Assembly: GCA_905250115.1 (NCBI GenBank) | Contig: CAJNOI010000018.1 | Location: forward strand, 744,001 to 808,000 | Source: Adineta steineri | Lineage: Eukaryota > Rotifera > Eurotatoria > Adinetida > Adinetidae | Direction: 5' to 3' | DNA: 64,000 nucleotides | Shown here: in pieces, positions 11,351 to 24,184 of the stretch | Layout: each line of letters begins with the position of its first letter | Position numbering within the stretch: the first letter of the stretch is position 1 | Program-made: the position numbers and the translations under genes | The notes under the pieces: generated by a model | Told to the model about the DNA's origin: nothing | Databases searched by the model: none | Seen by the model: the letters and a program-made list of their open reading frames with translations, nothing else

Positions 11351-13340
11351 ATGCATCGAAAATCTAAAAATCAACATCACGGAGATCCAGTTAAAAAACC
11401 TGATGGTTTAACGGATCAAATCAATCAAGATCGAAGTGTTCCAAGCAAAAAAAATCGAGAAAAACAAAAACGAAAACATGAAGATAATGAAGAAGATGAA
11501 CAAGTTTGTTTCGAAAAATATTTTTTAATTAAATAGAAAGAATTATTTCTATTAGATTATTGACGATCGTCTATCGAGAAAAATTATTCAACAAGCTCGA
11601 GAACAACAAAGTGAATTTGATGTTCATGATGAACTTCTAGCAATTAGTACACAAGAAGCGTAAGAAATTGTTTAATTATTATTCATATATGTATGTCTCT
11701 ATTAATTATTATAGAGATCCAGAATCCATAGAACGTATTAATAAAATAAAAAAAACACGAACTGAAGATAGTGAAGATGAAGATTTAAATGTACAAGAAG
11801 ATGAATATGAAGATGATGAAGTCTCAGTAAGATAATATTAAATAAAAAAAAGTTTTTTTTTTGAAGAAAATAATTTATTTAAAGATTGATGAAAATGATG
11901 AAAAAGCACTTGAAGCATTTATGTCAGGCCAACCACGACGATTACTTGGTGATATTATTGCTGAAAAACAAGCACAAAATCAAACATCACGTAATAATTT
12001 TATATATGAAATAACAAAATTTGAAATTTACTTTTTTGATTTCTAGCTGATAATGATCTTGATCCACGTATTTCCAGTATGTATGAACAAGTTGGTCAGA
12101 TTCTTTCTCATTATCGAAGTGGTAAAATACCAAAAGCATTCAAAATTCTACCAAATTTAGCTAATTGGGAACAAGTAAATGATTGATTTTTTTTGTTAAA
12201 ATATAAAATCTATACAAAATTCTCATTTTAGGTACTTCTCGTCACACAACCAGATCGATGGACTGCAGCATCTATATATCAAGCAACACGATTATTTGCT
12301 TCAAATATGGATGCTAAAATGGCCCAACGGTATATTTTATTATTATACAAAAAAAAATATTTGTTTTATTCAAAATCTAAATAGATTTTATAATATTATC
12401 TTACTTCCACGTATTCGAGATGATATTGATACATATAAAAAACTCAATTTCCATCTATATATGGTAAATTTATTCTTCTAAAAACAACACTGAATCTCAA
12501 CATATTTCTTTTTAGGCATTGAGAAAAGCTTTATTTAAACCAAGTGCTTTCTTCAAAGGTATTATCCTACCATTATGTGAGGTAATATTTCATTGATTAT
12601 ATTTTTTTTTCTGGAAGTTGTAAATCTGAATCTAGTCTCCTACTCATCATCTATTTTCTTAAGTACTTCAAACGATATATGTCATACATTTTTCAGAATT
12701 CTTTTCGCAAATAATATGTATTTTACAAGAATATTACATATCAATGTCATCTGCTTATATTATATTATTAATCGAATCTATTTCCGTCTTTTCTAGTCTG
12801 GTACATGTACTCTTCGTGAAGCTGTTATATTTGCAAGCATTCTTGCAAAAAATTCTGTTCCTATGTTACATTCAGCAGCTGCTTTATTAAAAATAGCTGA
12901 AATGAATTATTCTGGTGGTAATTCGATATTTATTCGAACACTTATTGAAAAACGTTATGCATTACCATTCCGTGTTGTTGATGCACTTGTTCACCATTTC
13001 ATTAAGTATGTATTTATTTATTAATGATTTTGTATTATTATTATTTCTCTCCTAAGATTCCGTTCTGATACACGTGAATTACCGGTTCTTTGGCATCAAT
13101 CATTACTTTCTTTTGTTCAAAATTACCGACAAGATATCTCAACAGGTTTGAAATCTTTTCTTTTATGAATTCATTTATTTTAATTTTTGAACTTTTAAAG
13201 AACAAAAACAAGCTTTATTAGAATTATTACATCATCAATTTCATCATACAGTTGGACCGGAAGTTCGAAAATTACTTGCTGAATATAAATGTCGTGATGA
13301 AGAGGATGAACAATATGCAATAATGGATGAAGCTGATTAA
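11351..13340 (+). CDS. BYSL: Bystin (40S ribosome biogenesis factor, Enp1 homologue)
   Basis: Nucleolar/cytoplasmic factor required for 18S rRNA maturation and late 40S assembly. I read about eleven exons giving roughly 427 residues, close to animal bystin. The N-terminus is Lys/Glu-rich and acidic. The bystin domain is unmistakable: [95 protein letters not shown] and [11 protein letters not shown]. It ends in an acidic tail at the TAA at 13338. Introns are mostly 45 to 80 bases, the longest about 215. ATG 11351 is the first in-frame start and follows a T-rich stretch. No anomalies are seen. Confidence 0.95.
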
Positions 13341-15091
13341 TAAAACAAGCTAAAAAAATCATGTTTTTGTTACAAATAAAAAAAATAAAACGGTTGACAT
13401 CATTACCGTTAAATAGTTATTATTTATTTTTTTATTAAGCGAAAAGAAATGCCCGAGGAGGAAAATTATTCAATAGATTTAATTCCGGAAATTTATTTAC
13501 ACCTACAAAGAGGGATATAAGAAGTAATTGATTGAACTCGATGACTTTTCTTTGAGACAAAAAGTTAATTGAGGATAAATAAAATTCAATTTGCATGTCA
13601 CGTCAAAGTAGATTGCGAAATTGTTTTCTCCTTCATATATTATTATTATTTATTCCAAATCTCAGTCAATTAATTCTTAGTTACCGAAGGCGAAAGGAAG
13701 ATTTTTTTTTATTGTATATTATCCTTATTAAATTTTAAATATTTATTATATTTTAGATAATCTTTTATTTTATTGATCATGTCATATTTTTATAATCATA
13801 ACACATCAGGATAAAACTAACGTGTAAGTATATAATATAAAGCTCATAATAGAACATTTCTTTTATGTTTAAAGCCAAAAAAAAAGGTATATTAATAATA
13901 TGATTTTATACGAGATTGTATTTGTACCAATGAACATCTCATATAGAAATGAGAGAATAAAAGACAGGTGAGATATATATATGAATGCAAAGTTAACCAG
14001 CTATTACTAATCGTTAATGCAGACACTAAGATTAAATATGTGCTATATGAAAACAACATAAAACTTTCTTTTATTTTTTCCGTTTCTTCTTCTTTTTCTT
14101 CTTCTTTCCTGTTTTTTTCCACTCAACACATTTAATATAAGCAAAAGTACAACTATTAACAAGATCTTTTTCATATATTCATGCATCTACTTAGGAAAAA
14201 AGTGTCTTATATCATTAATATAAAATGAGAGTAATTTGTTAATCGAACAGAAAAGAGGAGAAGAAAAAAAAGAAGAAGATGACAATAACTACGTTTCGTA
14301 GCATTTTATTTTTCTTCTGGTTTATAGCAGTACTTGAATGTGAGAGTATCGTATTAATATAAGGTCAACCGTGCATACTCTATAGCATCTGACTGTATGC
14401 ATAAAAAATAAAAAAAGAAATGAAAAAGCATCGAGTACTAAAAGCAAAATAGATATATATATATATATATATATAAAAGAAAAACACGAGCCGAAAACGA
14501 GGAACCACATTTGTTTTCTCCGCCTTTCTCTCTTTCTTCTCATACATGAAACCAAGCGAATAATTATCGGGCAACCGTGACGAAAGTAAAAAAAAACTAC
14601 CGACGTCATTACATCACAACTGAGCTGAATAAAAGTAATACATATATATATATAGATACATTATTATTGGACGTCTACAATAGAAAATGCTGCTATAGTT
14701 CTAATGTTTTGCCTCCGAAGGAAATGATAATAGAACAACAAGGACAATACATTTATCGTCATTGAAAGAAGAATGAAGCGGAAAGGAAAAGATGATTTAT
14801 CTTTATGTTGTGTTAGTCATCGATGTAATAGCGACGACGATGATGACAGTAAAGATGTTAACAAGCAAACAACAAAAGTGGTACTAAAGCAGAGATCAGC
14901 AACAGCAGCAGACGACGAAGAAAAACAAGAAGTTTTTCTACCCGTTAAAAAAGTAAAAATAAAAAAAAGAGAGAAAGAAAAGAAAAAGAATAAAGAAAGA
15001 AAGCACAAAAAACATCTTTGCTTCGTTTCCTTCTTCATCTTCTTCATCATCATCTTCTCCTCTTTGTTTTCCTTATTTGCGTTCTTTGATT
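13341..15091. other. intergenic region, low complexity
   Basis: AT-rich spacer between bystin and the ORP gene. It contains AT dinucleotide runs near 14453-14474 and 14641-14654 and A/G-rich tracts near 14940-15010. A Lys/Glu-rich frame at 14773-15177 has no homology I recognise and overlaps the ORP first exon in another frame, so it was not called. The region probably holds the ORP promoter and leader. Confidence 0.5.
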
Positions 15092-18000
15092 ATGACAACT
15101 CATCATCGGATCTCTATTTGTCCATCACGTACTCGCTCTGTCCGAAAGGTTTGAATCTATCGCTAATTATTAATTAACTAATTAATTAATTAATTTCATA
15201 ATTATATTATCTCTATTATCTTATTTTAGCCAAATATACCTACGGCAATCATGGAATCACCAACGCACAGTTTAGATTCAAAAGAAAATTTAGTAAGTAC
15301 AAAAAAAAAAAGAAGAAGTTTGATTACTTAAGAGTAATTAAATATATGTTTTAGTCAAATATTAATGGCATTCGTCAACAAACATTACCTAAGCAAACAT
15401 CTTCACGTTTAGATCGGTCATTATCAAGACATAAAGATGATAATGATACAAATATTATTCGATCAAGTACAGTGTCAAGTTTTACTGAACAAGCAAAACC
15501 TGATGAATTAGCTAGTGGTAAAAAAAACAAACTAAACATGATCATTTGAATTTATTCATTACATTGATATATTTAGGTTTAGTAACAATGGGATTATTAA
15601 ATGATGATGATATGAATAAGGTTAAAAGAACAATTTTTTTGCTTTCAATAATAATAATAATAAAAGTTTTTTTTTAGCTTAATACAACATTTGAATCATT
15701 AGGTTCGTCTAATGAATCAGTCGAACGAAATAATTATAAACAAGAATCATATAAAGTATTAGAGAAATAAATGAATTAAGTTTATAATTATTATTTTTTT
15801 CGATTTAGATGAAAAAACAATCATATCAAAGTGCAAAAAAGCGTATTACATCTGAATTAGCAAATGTTCTTAAAGATTCATCCGTAGTTATTGTTAGCGA
15901 TTGGCTTAAAGTTCGAGGAACATTAAGAGATTGGACAAAATTATGGGCTATTCTTAAACCTGGTTTAATGTTACTCTATCGAAATCCACCATCTAAAGTT
16001 TGTTCTTTTTAATTAATTATATTTCTTCTTAATTTGAATTATTTTCATAGAATGGTGTTTGGGTTGGCACCGTTGTTTTATCTTCTTGCGAAGGTTAGTA
16101 TATATATATCGGAATGACATAGAATAAGTAGATCTTTCATATAAGCTTAAAGCTCTATTGACATTTTCATTGTATAATAAAAAAAGATTTTGATAAAACC
16201 TTACTATAAGATTTTATTGTCATTGACATAGTTATTCAACGTCCTTCAAAAAAACCAGGGTTTTGTTTTAAAATTTGGCATCCACTTGAAAAATCTATTT
16301 GGGCACAAAAAGGACCAAATAATGAACAATTTGGTGCAATAACATTTCCTCTTCCAATGAATTATCTTATTTGTCGTGCATCCGATGAAACAGCAGGTTA
16401 GATAACTATTTGTTTTATGTATCAATTGAAAAATCTTTGACATTTTTTTGCTGTTGTTGTAGGTCGTTGTTGGATGGATGCACTTGAATTAACAATGAAA
16501 TGTTCAAAATTATTAAAAAAACCTTATTCTTCTTCAATAGCAAATGATGAGTCAACAGTAAATTCTCAAAATCTTTCAAGTACATCAACTACACCTGGTG
16601 AAGTGACATTTTTAAGTACAAGTTTTTCTGATAATGATTTTGAAATAAGTCGTAATGCGACTAAAGAAGGTTTGTATTTACTAATATTCTCCGTTTTCTT
16701 GTTGTTAATTATACATTGTTTTTTTTGTTTATAGAAGATGATCGTATGAGTGATGCTAGTGGTGATATAAGTAAAGCATCACGAAGTGGTTCAAGTCATT
16801 CAGATAGTTCTCAAGAATTTTTAAATGATGATGAAGTTGAAACTCCTTATATTGCAGCAGCACCAGAAGAAATGGGAGAAGTAAAATAATACGAATATTT
16901 TTTATTAATGAATAAACAATTTCTTTTGTACTCTTTATTCTTTGTATTAGCTTGGTAATGTTGCACAAACAGAAGAAGTAGCTGAAGAAAATAAATCTCT
17001 TATTATGCATTTATTAAAACAAGTTCGACCTGGAATGGATTTATCAAAAGTTGTTCTACCAACTTTTATATTAGAACCAAGATCATTTCTTGAAAAACTT
17101 TCGGATTATTATCATCATTGTGATATTCTTGAAGAGTATAAAATAGTGATTTAATTATATAAATATCGAAATATTCGAAATATTTTTAGAGCGGTTAATT
17201 CTTCTGATCCATTAGTACGAATGAAAACTATTGTAAAATTTTATTTATCTGGATTTTATAAAAAACCTAAAGTAAAATAATAAGAAATTCATAACTTATT
17301 TATTCTTTTAATTATTTTTAGGGGTTAAAAAAACCATATAATCCAGTTATTGGAGAAGTTTATCGATGTTTTTTTCATCATACAAAGAACGACAGCAAAA
17401 CATTCTACTTAGCCGAACAGGTAATATTTCTTTATTTCTGATTCGTTTGTTAATTAAACAAAGAAAGGGCGAGTGAGAGAGAGAGAGAAAAGATGACCGA
17501 TATATAAAAGGATAACATCAACGGGTCAATCGTCATAAAAATGTTATTCCTTATTATAATACTACTTATTCCTGTAATCAATGCACAAGGAAGAGGCCGT
17601 GCATGTGGTACAATGCAATCGTATTTTGCTCTTCGTGACCGTATTGTTGGTGGTCAACTTGCATCGGATTATGCATGGCCATGGCAAGTTTATATATCAT
17701 TAAATGGTCAATTTATTTGTGGTGGAACATTGATTACTCGTGAACATATTACAACAGGTGCTCATTGTATCGTTGGACAATCAAATAATCCAAGTGATTA
17801 TACGGTTACTGTTGGTGCACATAATCAGGCTCGACAAGGTTATTATGCTGGTACAACTTATCGTGTAGCATCAGTTTATGTACATCAAAATTATGTTAGT
17901 GCTGAATATGGATATGATATAGCTATAATGCATTTAAGTCGTACAGTTGACATAAGTGATACTGTTAATGTTATTTGTTTACCACCTTCTAACTATAATA

Positions 18001-20130
18001 TACCAATGTACGAACCTGTAGCTATAACTGGATTCGGTTTAACTAGTGAAGGTGGAAGTTTACCATATACATTACAACAAGCAATTATACAACTTTTGCC
18101 AACATGTAGTAGTGTTTATGGAGGATATAATTCTCGAACCCAACTTTGCGCAGGTATTCAAGGAGGTGGCCGAGATACATGTCAAGGTAAGGAAAAAGAT
18201 TTATTAAAAAATAAAGAAAAGTAACCTTTGATATTTTTTTAAATAGGTGATTCTGGCGGCCCATTAGTTTATCAAGCACGTAAATCTGATCAATGGGTTC
18301 TTGTTGGTATAACATCGTATGGTGCTGGATGCGCTCGTGTTAATTATCCAGGAATTTATACTAAAGTTTCAGCTTACCTTAGTTGGATTCAACAAGTCGT
18401 TGCGATGGCTAAAAAATAGAAAATCGTTCTTGTTTCTTTTTGTTGCGCCTATAGTTGTTGTTGTTGTTAGATCATCTTGATTAGTTCGGATGTATGAATA
18501 AAAAAAATGTACTTTTGTTTATATAGATATCTCATCATCCACCAATTACAAATTTCTATGTATCAAATCGAAAGGAAGGATTTTGTGTTCAAGGAAGTAT
18601 TTTGGCAAGATCAAAATTCTATGGTATATAGATAATTTCTTTGTTTTATATGATTATTAAATGTTATTTTATTATAGGCAATAGTCTTTCGGCTATACTT
18701 GATGGAGCAGCTCGACTTACTCTTCTTAGTAGAGGTGAAGATTATGTTATCACAATGCCATATGCTAATTGCAAAGGGATTCTTATTGGTAAATTAACTA
18801 TGGAATTAGGTGGTAAAGTTACTATTGTTTGTGAAAAAACTCGATATTCAGCTGATATTGAATTTAAATTAAAAGTATAGATAATAAAATATATTTGTCT
18901 ATTAATTTAAATCCTTTTATTATTCTAGCCATTTATCGGTGGTCAAGAACTTACAAATCATATTGAAGGAAAAATACGACTTGAGAAAGATGTTATATAT
19001 ACATTTTCCGGTCATTGGGATGATGAAATAACAATGGTTGAGAAAGCAACAAATGTATGTTTATTTTGTCAAGAAATTTTTCTTTTTTTCAAAAATATTT
19101 TCTTATTTAAAGACAAAAAGCGTCTTTTGGAAAGTTTCACAATCTGTTGTCAATTCACGATTAAAACGATATGTTGTTCCAATTGAACAACAACAAGATA
19201 ATGAATCAGAAAAGTAAAACAAAAACAACATATTTTCTCTTTTAAATATTTTTTTTTCCCCATAGATTATGGCAACGTGTTACAATAGCTATTAAACAAA
19301 ATGATCAAATATCTGCAACAGAGGAAAAAACAATTATCGAAGATGAACAAAGACGACAAATAAAAGAACGTAAAGCAACGAGTACAGAATGGCATCCACG
19401 TTTATTCAATATTGATTCAAATACAAAAGAATGGATTTATACTTATGCTGAGTAAGTCAATTATATATAAAAAGAAGAAAAAGCACTTTCATATATATAT
19501 ATATATATATATAAAAGATTAGAATGACAACAAATAACCTTTCAGAAAAAAAAAGAGAGAGTTCAATCTAATTAGGAAATATTTTCATTTCCTAGAGGTT
19601 ACATGTTGATTATAAGAAAAAGCTGACAGAATTCTTAAACTTTCTTTGAAATTATTTTTAGCGCACGTCCATGGGATGCTCATAATGATATATCAACTTA
19701 TGAAAATAATTTTGTGATTTGTACTCGTACTCGTCATCGTGCACATAATATGAATAATACAAATAAATCTTCAAGTCGAAGTAATTTAACAATTAATCCT
19801 GTTCGACAAACTTCAACATTAGCACGTGGCCCGTCACCATCATTAAATAATATTCATGATGATCATTCACAATCAATAACACCAACAAATCTGAATCAAA
19901 CATCATTATTTAAGTCAAAATTGACTGAAGACTCAACAGCAATATTAAAACATCTTGAAACAACATTAAATCGTATTAATGAAAGACTTGATACACATGA
20001 AAAAGATTTAAATTTATTAAAAAATAATCGAGCTAAAAATGAATCAAATCAATTTAGTTATATTTTACCATATACTCAATATATACTTATAATTATTGTT
20101 GCAATCATATTAAAATACATCTTTCAATAA
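15092..20130 (+). CDS. Oxysterol-binding protein-related protein, ORP5/ORP8 type
   Basis: Tail-anchored ER lipid exchanger that moves phosphatidylserine and PI4P at ER-plasma membrane contacts (ORP5/8 knowledge). Order of parts: Ser/Thr-rich N-terminus; a PH domain over about 15830-16510 with [34 protein letters not shown] and [10 protein letters not shown]; an ORD with [14 protein letters not shown], then the OSBP signature as [16 protein letters not shown] and [15 protein letters not shown] near the end; a coiled-coil-like segment; and a single C-terminal hydrophobic anchor ending LKYIFQ. The signature is split by the intron 17421-18526, which holds a whole protease gene. ATG 15092 gives a 19-codon first exon joining in frame at 15230; ATG 15251 is the alternative. 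The FFAT motif was not found, as expected for ORP5/8. Confidence 0.92.
17501..17510 (+). promoter_or_regulatory. TATA box of the nested protease gene
   Basis: TATATAAAAG lies 31 bases before the protease ATG at 17541. That leaves room for a transcription start about 20-30 bases downstream and a very short leader. It lies inside the ORP intron, which argues that the nested gene has its own promoter. Confidence 0.6.
17541..18419 (+). CDS. Secreted trypsin-like serine protease nested in the ORP intron
   Basis: Chymotrypsin-fold (S1) endopeptidase, probably secreted. Two exons, 17541-18186 and 18247-18419, encode about 272 residues. A hydrophobic signal peptide [15 protein letters not shown] is followed by a short propeptide and the activation site DR-IVGG. 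The catalytic triad is present: His in TTGAHCI, Asp in [10 protein letters not shown], Ser in GDSGGP. An Asp six residues before the Ser (RDTCQGDSGG) predicts cleavage after Lys/Arg. The intron falls inside the codon before GDSGGP. The gene lies wholly within one intron of the ORP gene on the same strand and has its own TATA box and AATAAA, so host transcripts must read through it and splice it out. Complete and apparently functional. Confidence 0.93.
18498..18503 (+). terminator. poly(A) signal of the nested protease
   Basis: AATAAA 79 bases after the protease stop and only 23 bases before the ORP acceptor at 18526. Host transcripts must pass this signal without being cut, so splicing or signal strength must suppress it. 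Confidence 0.55.
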
Positions 20131-20420
20131 GACAATCTATATATTTCTTTGTCATAATAAGTATTAAACCAGTGATTTCATCTTGTATAATACCTATATA
20201 ACGAAATCTGTTTTTCTTTCTTCTCTCGTTCTCTTTTTTTCTCTCTCTCCGGTTCAGTTCAATGTCTAAATCTCTTCTGTTTTTGTTGTCAATACATTTA
20301 TAGAAAAGAAAAGAACAAGACATAAAGAAACAAATGATATGATAGTGATTCGTTTTTTTTTTATTTATTGTCAATAGTTTAAACAAAAGAAAAAAAAGTA
20401 ATAAAATCAAATAAAAACTA
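20131..20420. other. convergent 3' spacer between ORP and CE4-like genes
   Basis: 290 bases of AT-rich DNA with T/C-rich runs near 20212-20250. It contains the 3' ends of both genes and nothing else seen. Confidence 0.5.
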
Positions 20421-22114
20421 TCATTTCTTAGCAAAATACTTATCATATATAAGAACGACGATAATTAATAAGATAAATATCCATATGGAATGAACTAAAA
20501 TACCACTACGAAATAATTCTTCAGCTTGTCGATCAACTGGTTCAGTATCTGTTTTATTTGTTTCATTTTTTGATATTAATCGTTGAGCATCTGATTTACT
20601 TGAAAAATCTGTTTGTAAAGCAGCACAATCAATATCATAATCATATATAGTATCAGTACAACTAAATGCCCAAAAATCTTCAAGTTCATTTAATGTACGA
20701 GGATATTTTATCCATTCAAGTGCTTGTTCAAGTGAAACAAAATAAACATGACGATGATCTTCACTATTTAAAATATATTCAATAAAACGAAGCATAGCTT
20801 CAAGACGTTTATTTTGATGTTCGGAAAGCCACATTAAATCAAGTTCAATTACAAATGGAGATCGTTGACCAAGTGTTAATGATGAATGACGATCAAAATT
20901 ATATTTAATAAAATCAAACAATAAATCAGCAGTATGTACTTCATCTTCGGGTAAACAACTTGGATCAGAAAAAGTACGACAAGATTCACTTGCTAAATAA
21001 TAATAAAAAAAAGAAAATATACTTTTAAGTGAAAGATGGATATGAAGAACTTTTCATAGCTAATTATACGTATATCAAGTTACTTTAGGTATCATAATAG
21101 TACAGTTTGTAAACAGTGCAAAGGGCTCAAAGTAGTTTCGGATCTCGTACAGATTTTTTTAGAAAATTCGATTTGATTTTTATTAGCGACATAGCGGAGT
21201 ATGAAGAAATTAAAGTCAAATGAAGGCGGTAAATGTCCTATTCTGACTAGACTTTGTTGTTAAACTGTAATTACTATTTGAATAAGTCCATTCATGTAAT
21301 GGAAATTGCCATAATCCTTCCATAGTTGGATATGATTCATCACAATTCATGCATTCATTTAGATTAATCGGGTAATTTAATGTAAATGGCCATATTAATT
21401 TCGATGATTGAAATAACATTGATGAATCATAATTAAAATGAAAATTTCGAATAAGTTCTAAATGTTTATTTTCATCAATTTGTAAATGTGGTACACGAAA
21501 ACCTTTTATATGTGAATGATGAATATATGATTGTTCAATAAGATTTAAACGTTGTTGTTTTATTTCACGTTTCCAATCATTATCAATCCATTGACGCCAA
21601 TGATTTTCTTCATAACAATTCGTTAATGGACATCTGTTTTGTTTTTCGAAAAGAAAGTTTTTTTTTATTTAAATAAAATAATAATTAATATTTTTACCTA
21701 TTACTCGAAGTTGTCATAGCTATTTCATTATGATTATTAAAAAGACGTTGTACTAAACAATAGTCTGTAAAATTATCATTGACAAAAAATGTTGATGATA
21801 TAGGACATTTATTTGGATTTCGATGAGCTGGATTAAGAATTGAACGAACTGAATCGAATGTATATTGATTTAAATTACCAACAAATGTGAATAAAACCTA
21901 TAAATAATCAAAATATTTAATTACGCAAATATCTCTTTTTGTTTACAAGTTGAGGTATATCAGTAACATTTAATGATGTTGGATTACGATTACTAATAGG
22001 ACATTGACAACTCGGTAATTGACAATTGAGCGTGGTGCACGATGTATCAGCACAAAATACAGAAGTAAATGTTAGAAGACAAAAAAATAAGTACGTTAGA
22101 TGCCAAAACATCAT
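20421..22114 (-). CDS. Chitin-deacetylase-like (CE4) membrane protein, catalytically degenerate
   Basis: Four exons: 22114-21947, 21897-21698, 21633-21275 and 20992-20421. A signal peptide (MMFWHLTYLFFCLLTFTSVF) precedes a Cys-rich TSCTTLNCQLPSCQCP segment typical of animal chitin-deacetylase-like proteins. A CE4-like domain follows with CPISSTFFVND, FTDYCLV, IKGFRVPHLQ and EGLWQFPLHEW. The protein ends in a single transmembrane helix and a Lys-rich tail, so it is probably a type I surface protein. Where active members have TFDDA the protein reads FTFVGN, and where they have the metal-binding HSxxH it reads MTTSSN. De-N-acetylation is therefore unlikely, and carbohydrate binding is only a guess. 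The exon 3 donor was chosen because it joins in frame; one or two residues there are uncertain. Confidence 0.82.
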
Positions 22115-22489
22115 CTAAAGAAAATCTTGATATGAATATTCTGTATATTTACATATATATATATCGATTAGTCACTTATCAGAAAAAAAAAGAAATGATT
22201 CGATAGACGTGGATAACTTACATGTTTACAATTTTAACTGACGACGAGAAAGATAATATCATTTTACTATTTCTTGATTGGTACGAATAATGTTTATTGT
22301 TGATATTATATGAACAAATAGATTTTGCTTTTTATACTGATAACAATAGAAATATTTCGCATTTAATTTTATTTCATAAAGAATCTTAAGTTTACATACT
22401 ATTTAAAATGACAAATAGGTAAAATTAAAATCTGAATCATTCTATTAGTATGATTTGCATTTGAAAAAAAGAAAAAAAATAGTCGGTTT
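22115..22489. other. spacer between CE4-like and agmatinase genes
   Basis: AT-rich; promoter side of the CE4-like gene and 3' end of the agmatinase gene. A TATATATATAT run at 22154-22164 lies about 40 bases upstream of the CE4-like start. Confidence 0.45.
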
Positions 22490-23633
22490 TTAACGATTAC
22501 CAAATAAAAATGATTTGTCAACCATTTTTTTATTTCTCAATAAAATTAAAAATTCATGTCCTAGAGTGGCTGCAGCCAAAGCTGTAATATTAGCATGATC
22601 ATATTGTGGAGAAACTTCAACAATATCCATTCCAACATAATTTATTGAACCAAGTTGACGTATAATAGCAATAGCTTGTGCTGTACTTAAACCACCACAT
22701 ACAGGAGTACCTGTACCAGGTGCAAATGCTGGATCAAGACAATCAATATCGAATGTTAAATAAGTTCGAGTATCTCCAACTCGATTACGAATTTCTTCAA
22801 CAAGTTCTTCAGTTGTATGTCGATGAACCCAATCTGCATCAAGAACTTTAACACCCATAAAATCATCATTATATGTTCGTATACCAACTTGTATAGATGT
22901 TTTAGGATCAATAAGACCTTCTTTAACAGCATGATAAAACATAGTACCATGATTTAAACTATCTGGATATGTATCTGGCCATGTATCACAATGAGCATCA
23001 AATTGAATAAGAGATAATGGTTTTCCATATCGAGCAACATGAGCTTTTAATAATGGATATGACATATAATGATCACCACCTATAGATAACAAAAATATTT
23101 GATTTTATTGTTATACATAGAAGAAAAAAAATATCGAATTAACCTAATGAAAGAAGAAAAACATTTTGATCAATAATTTTTTTTGCATGATTTTCAATTG
23201 CAATTGGAACAGTTTTTGGTTGACCAGGATCAAACCAACAATCTCCATAATCAATAACAGCTAGATCTTCAAAAAGATCAAGTCCACCAGGATATGTTTT
23301 AAGTTCAGCAAGTTGAACTGATGCTTCACGAATACCTTTTGGACCAAATCGTGTACCTGGTCGATAGGTTGTTGCTAAATCAAGTGGAATACCAGTGACA
23401 GCTACATCAACACCTTTTAAATTACGTGTATAATTTCGACGAAGAAATGATAAAACACCACTATAAGTTTGTTCAATAGTCGAACCATATAGTTCAGTTC
23501 GACGAATAGCTCCATCACCACGTAAATCAGAATTTTCACCAGGAAATCCACTACTAGATGTTGTTGTTGAATTAAATCGGCATGCTAAACGAAATGCCAA
23601 AGAAAAAAAACGACTATTTGTTAGCTTTAACAT
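22490..23633 (-). CDS. Agmatinase-like ureohydrolase, probably mitochondrial
   Basis: Mn-dependent ureohydrolase expected to split agmatine into putrescine and urea, though other guanidino substrates are possible. Two exons, 23633-23144 and 23079-22490. The start at 23633 gives an Arg/Ser-rich, acid-free N-terminus (MLKLTNSRFFSLAFRLACRF) typical of a mitochondrial presequence; the frame stays open further upstream but would add an unlikely leader. Metal ligands are intact: GGDH, FDAHCDTW and TFDIDCLDPAFAPGTGTP. The text from HGTMFYHAVKEGLIDP onward is closer, as I recall them, to bacterial SpeB than to animal AGMAT, which has lost several of these ligands. That suggests bacterial origin followed by gain of an intron and a targeting signal. 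The single intron is 64 bases. Confidence 0.9.
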
Positions 23634-24184
23634 TTTTATTTTTAAGGTTAAATACAGAGAGAAAAGCAAATATATATATAAGCTACTCTTATCATAGATG
23701 TCGATATCTATCAATAGGAAACAAATTCTTCTAATGATTGGTTTTGATGGAACATCTGATGATTTCAGATATATTTTTCGCCATAGAAATAGTTTTTGAG
23801 CATCAATGTTAGCTAAAAAAAGAAACAGATTTTTATCTATATCATAAATATTAAGACTTAAAGAACTGTTCTATTTTTGAGAAATAATCATAAAAATTAC
23901 TTGTTTACAGATTTTTCGATTAAATCGAATCTTTTTATTAACAGAAATTTTTGATTATTATAATTCAATTTATATTAATCATCTTTTCACTTTTCTCTTG
24001 AGACTAATCAAGTGTCTATTTTATTTTGCATACATCTGAAACCATATGTCACATAGACTTTTCTAAGTTTTCTTTCGTATTTTATATGTCTGATTTAATT
24101 ATATTCCATAGAACTTCTGTAGTAAAAAGAAATACATTTAAATAATTAAAATATATATTTTTAGAACTTTATAGAATTTGTATT
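23634..24184. other. divergent spacer between agmatinase and KGD4 genes
   Basis: No gene seen. The two genes point away from each other, so both promoters should be here. An ATATATATATAA stretch at about 23671-23682 lies 40 bases upstream of the agmatinase start and could serve as its TATA element. Confidence 0.4.

Noticed and set aside
12296-12796. Short plus-strand frames inside bystin
   Set aside because: They read through bystin introns and alternative frames.
14773-15177. Lys/Glu-rich frame of 134 codons
   Set aside because: Low complexity, no homology, and it overlaps the better-supported ORP first exon in another frame.
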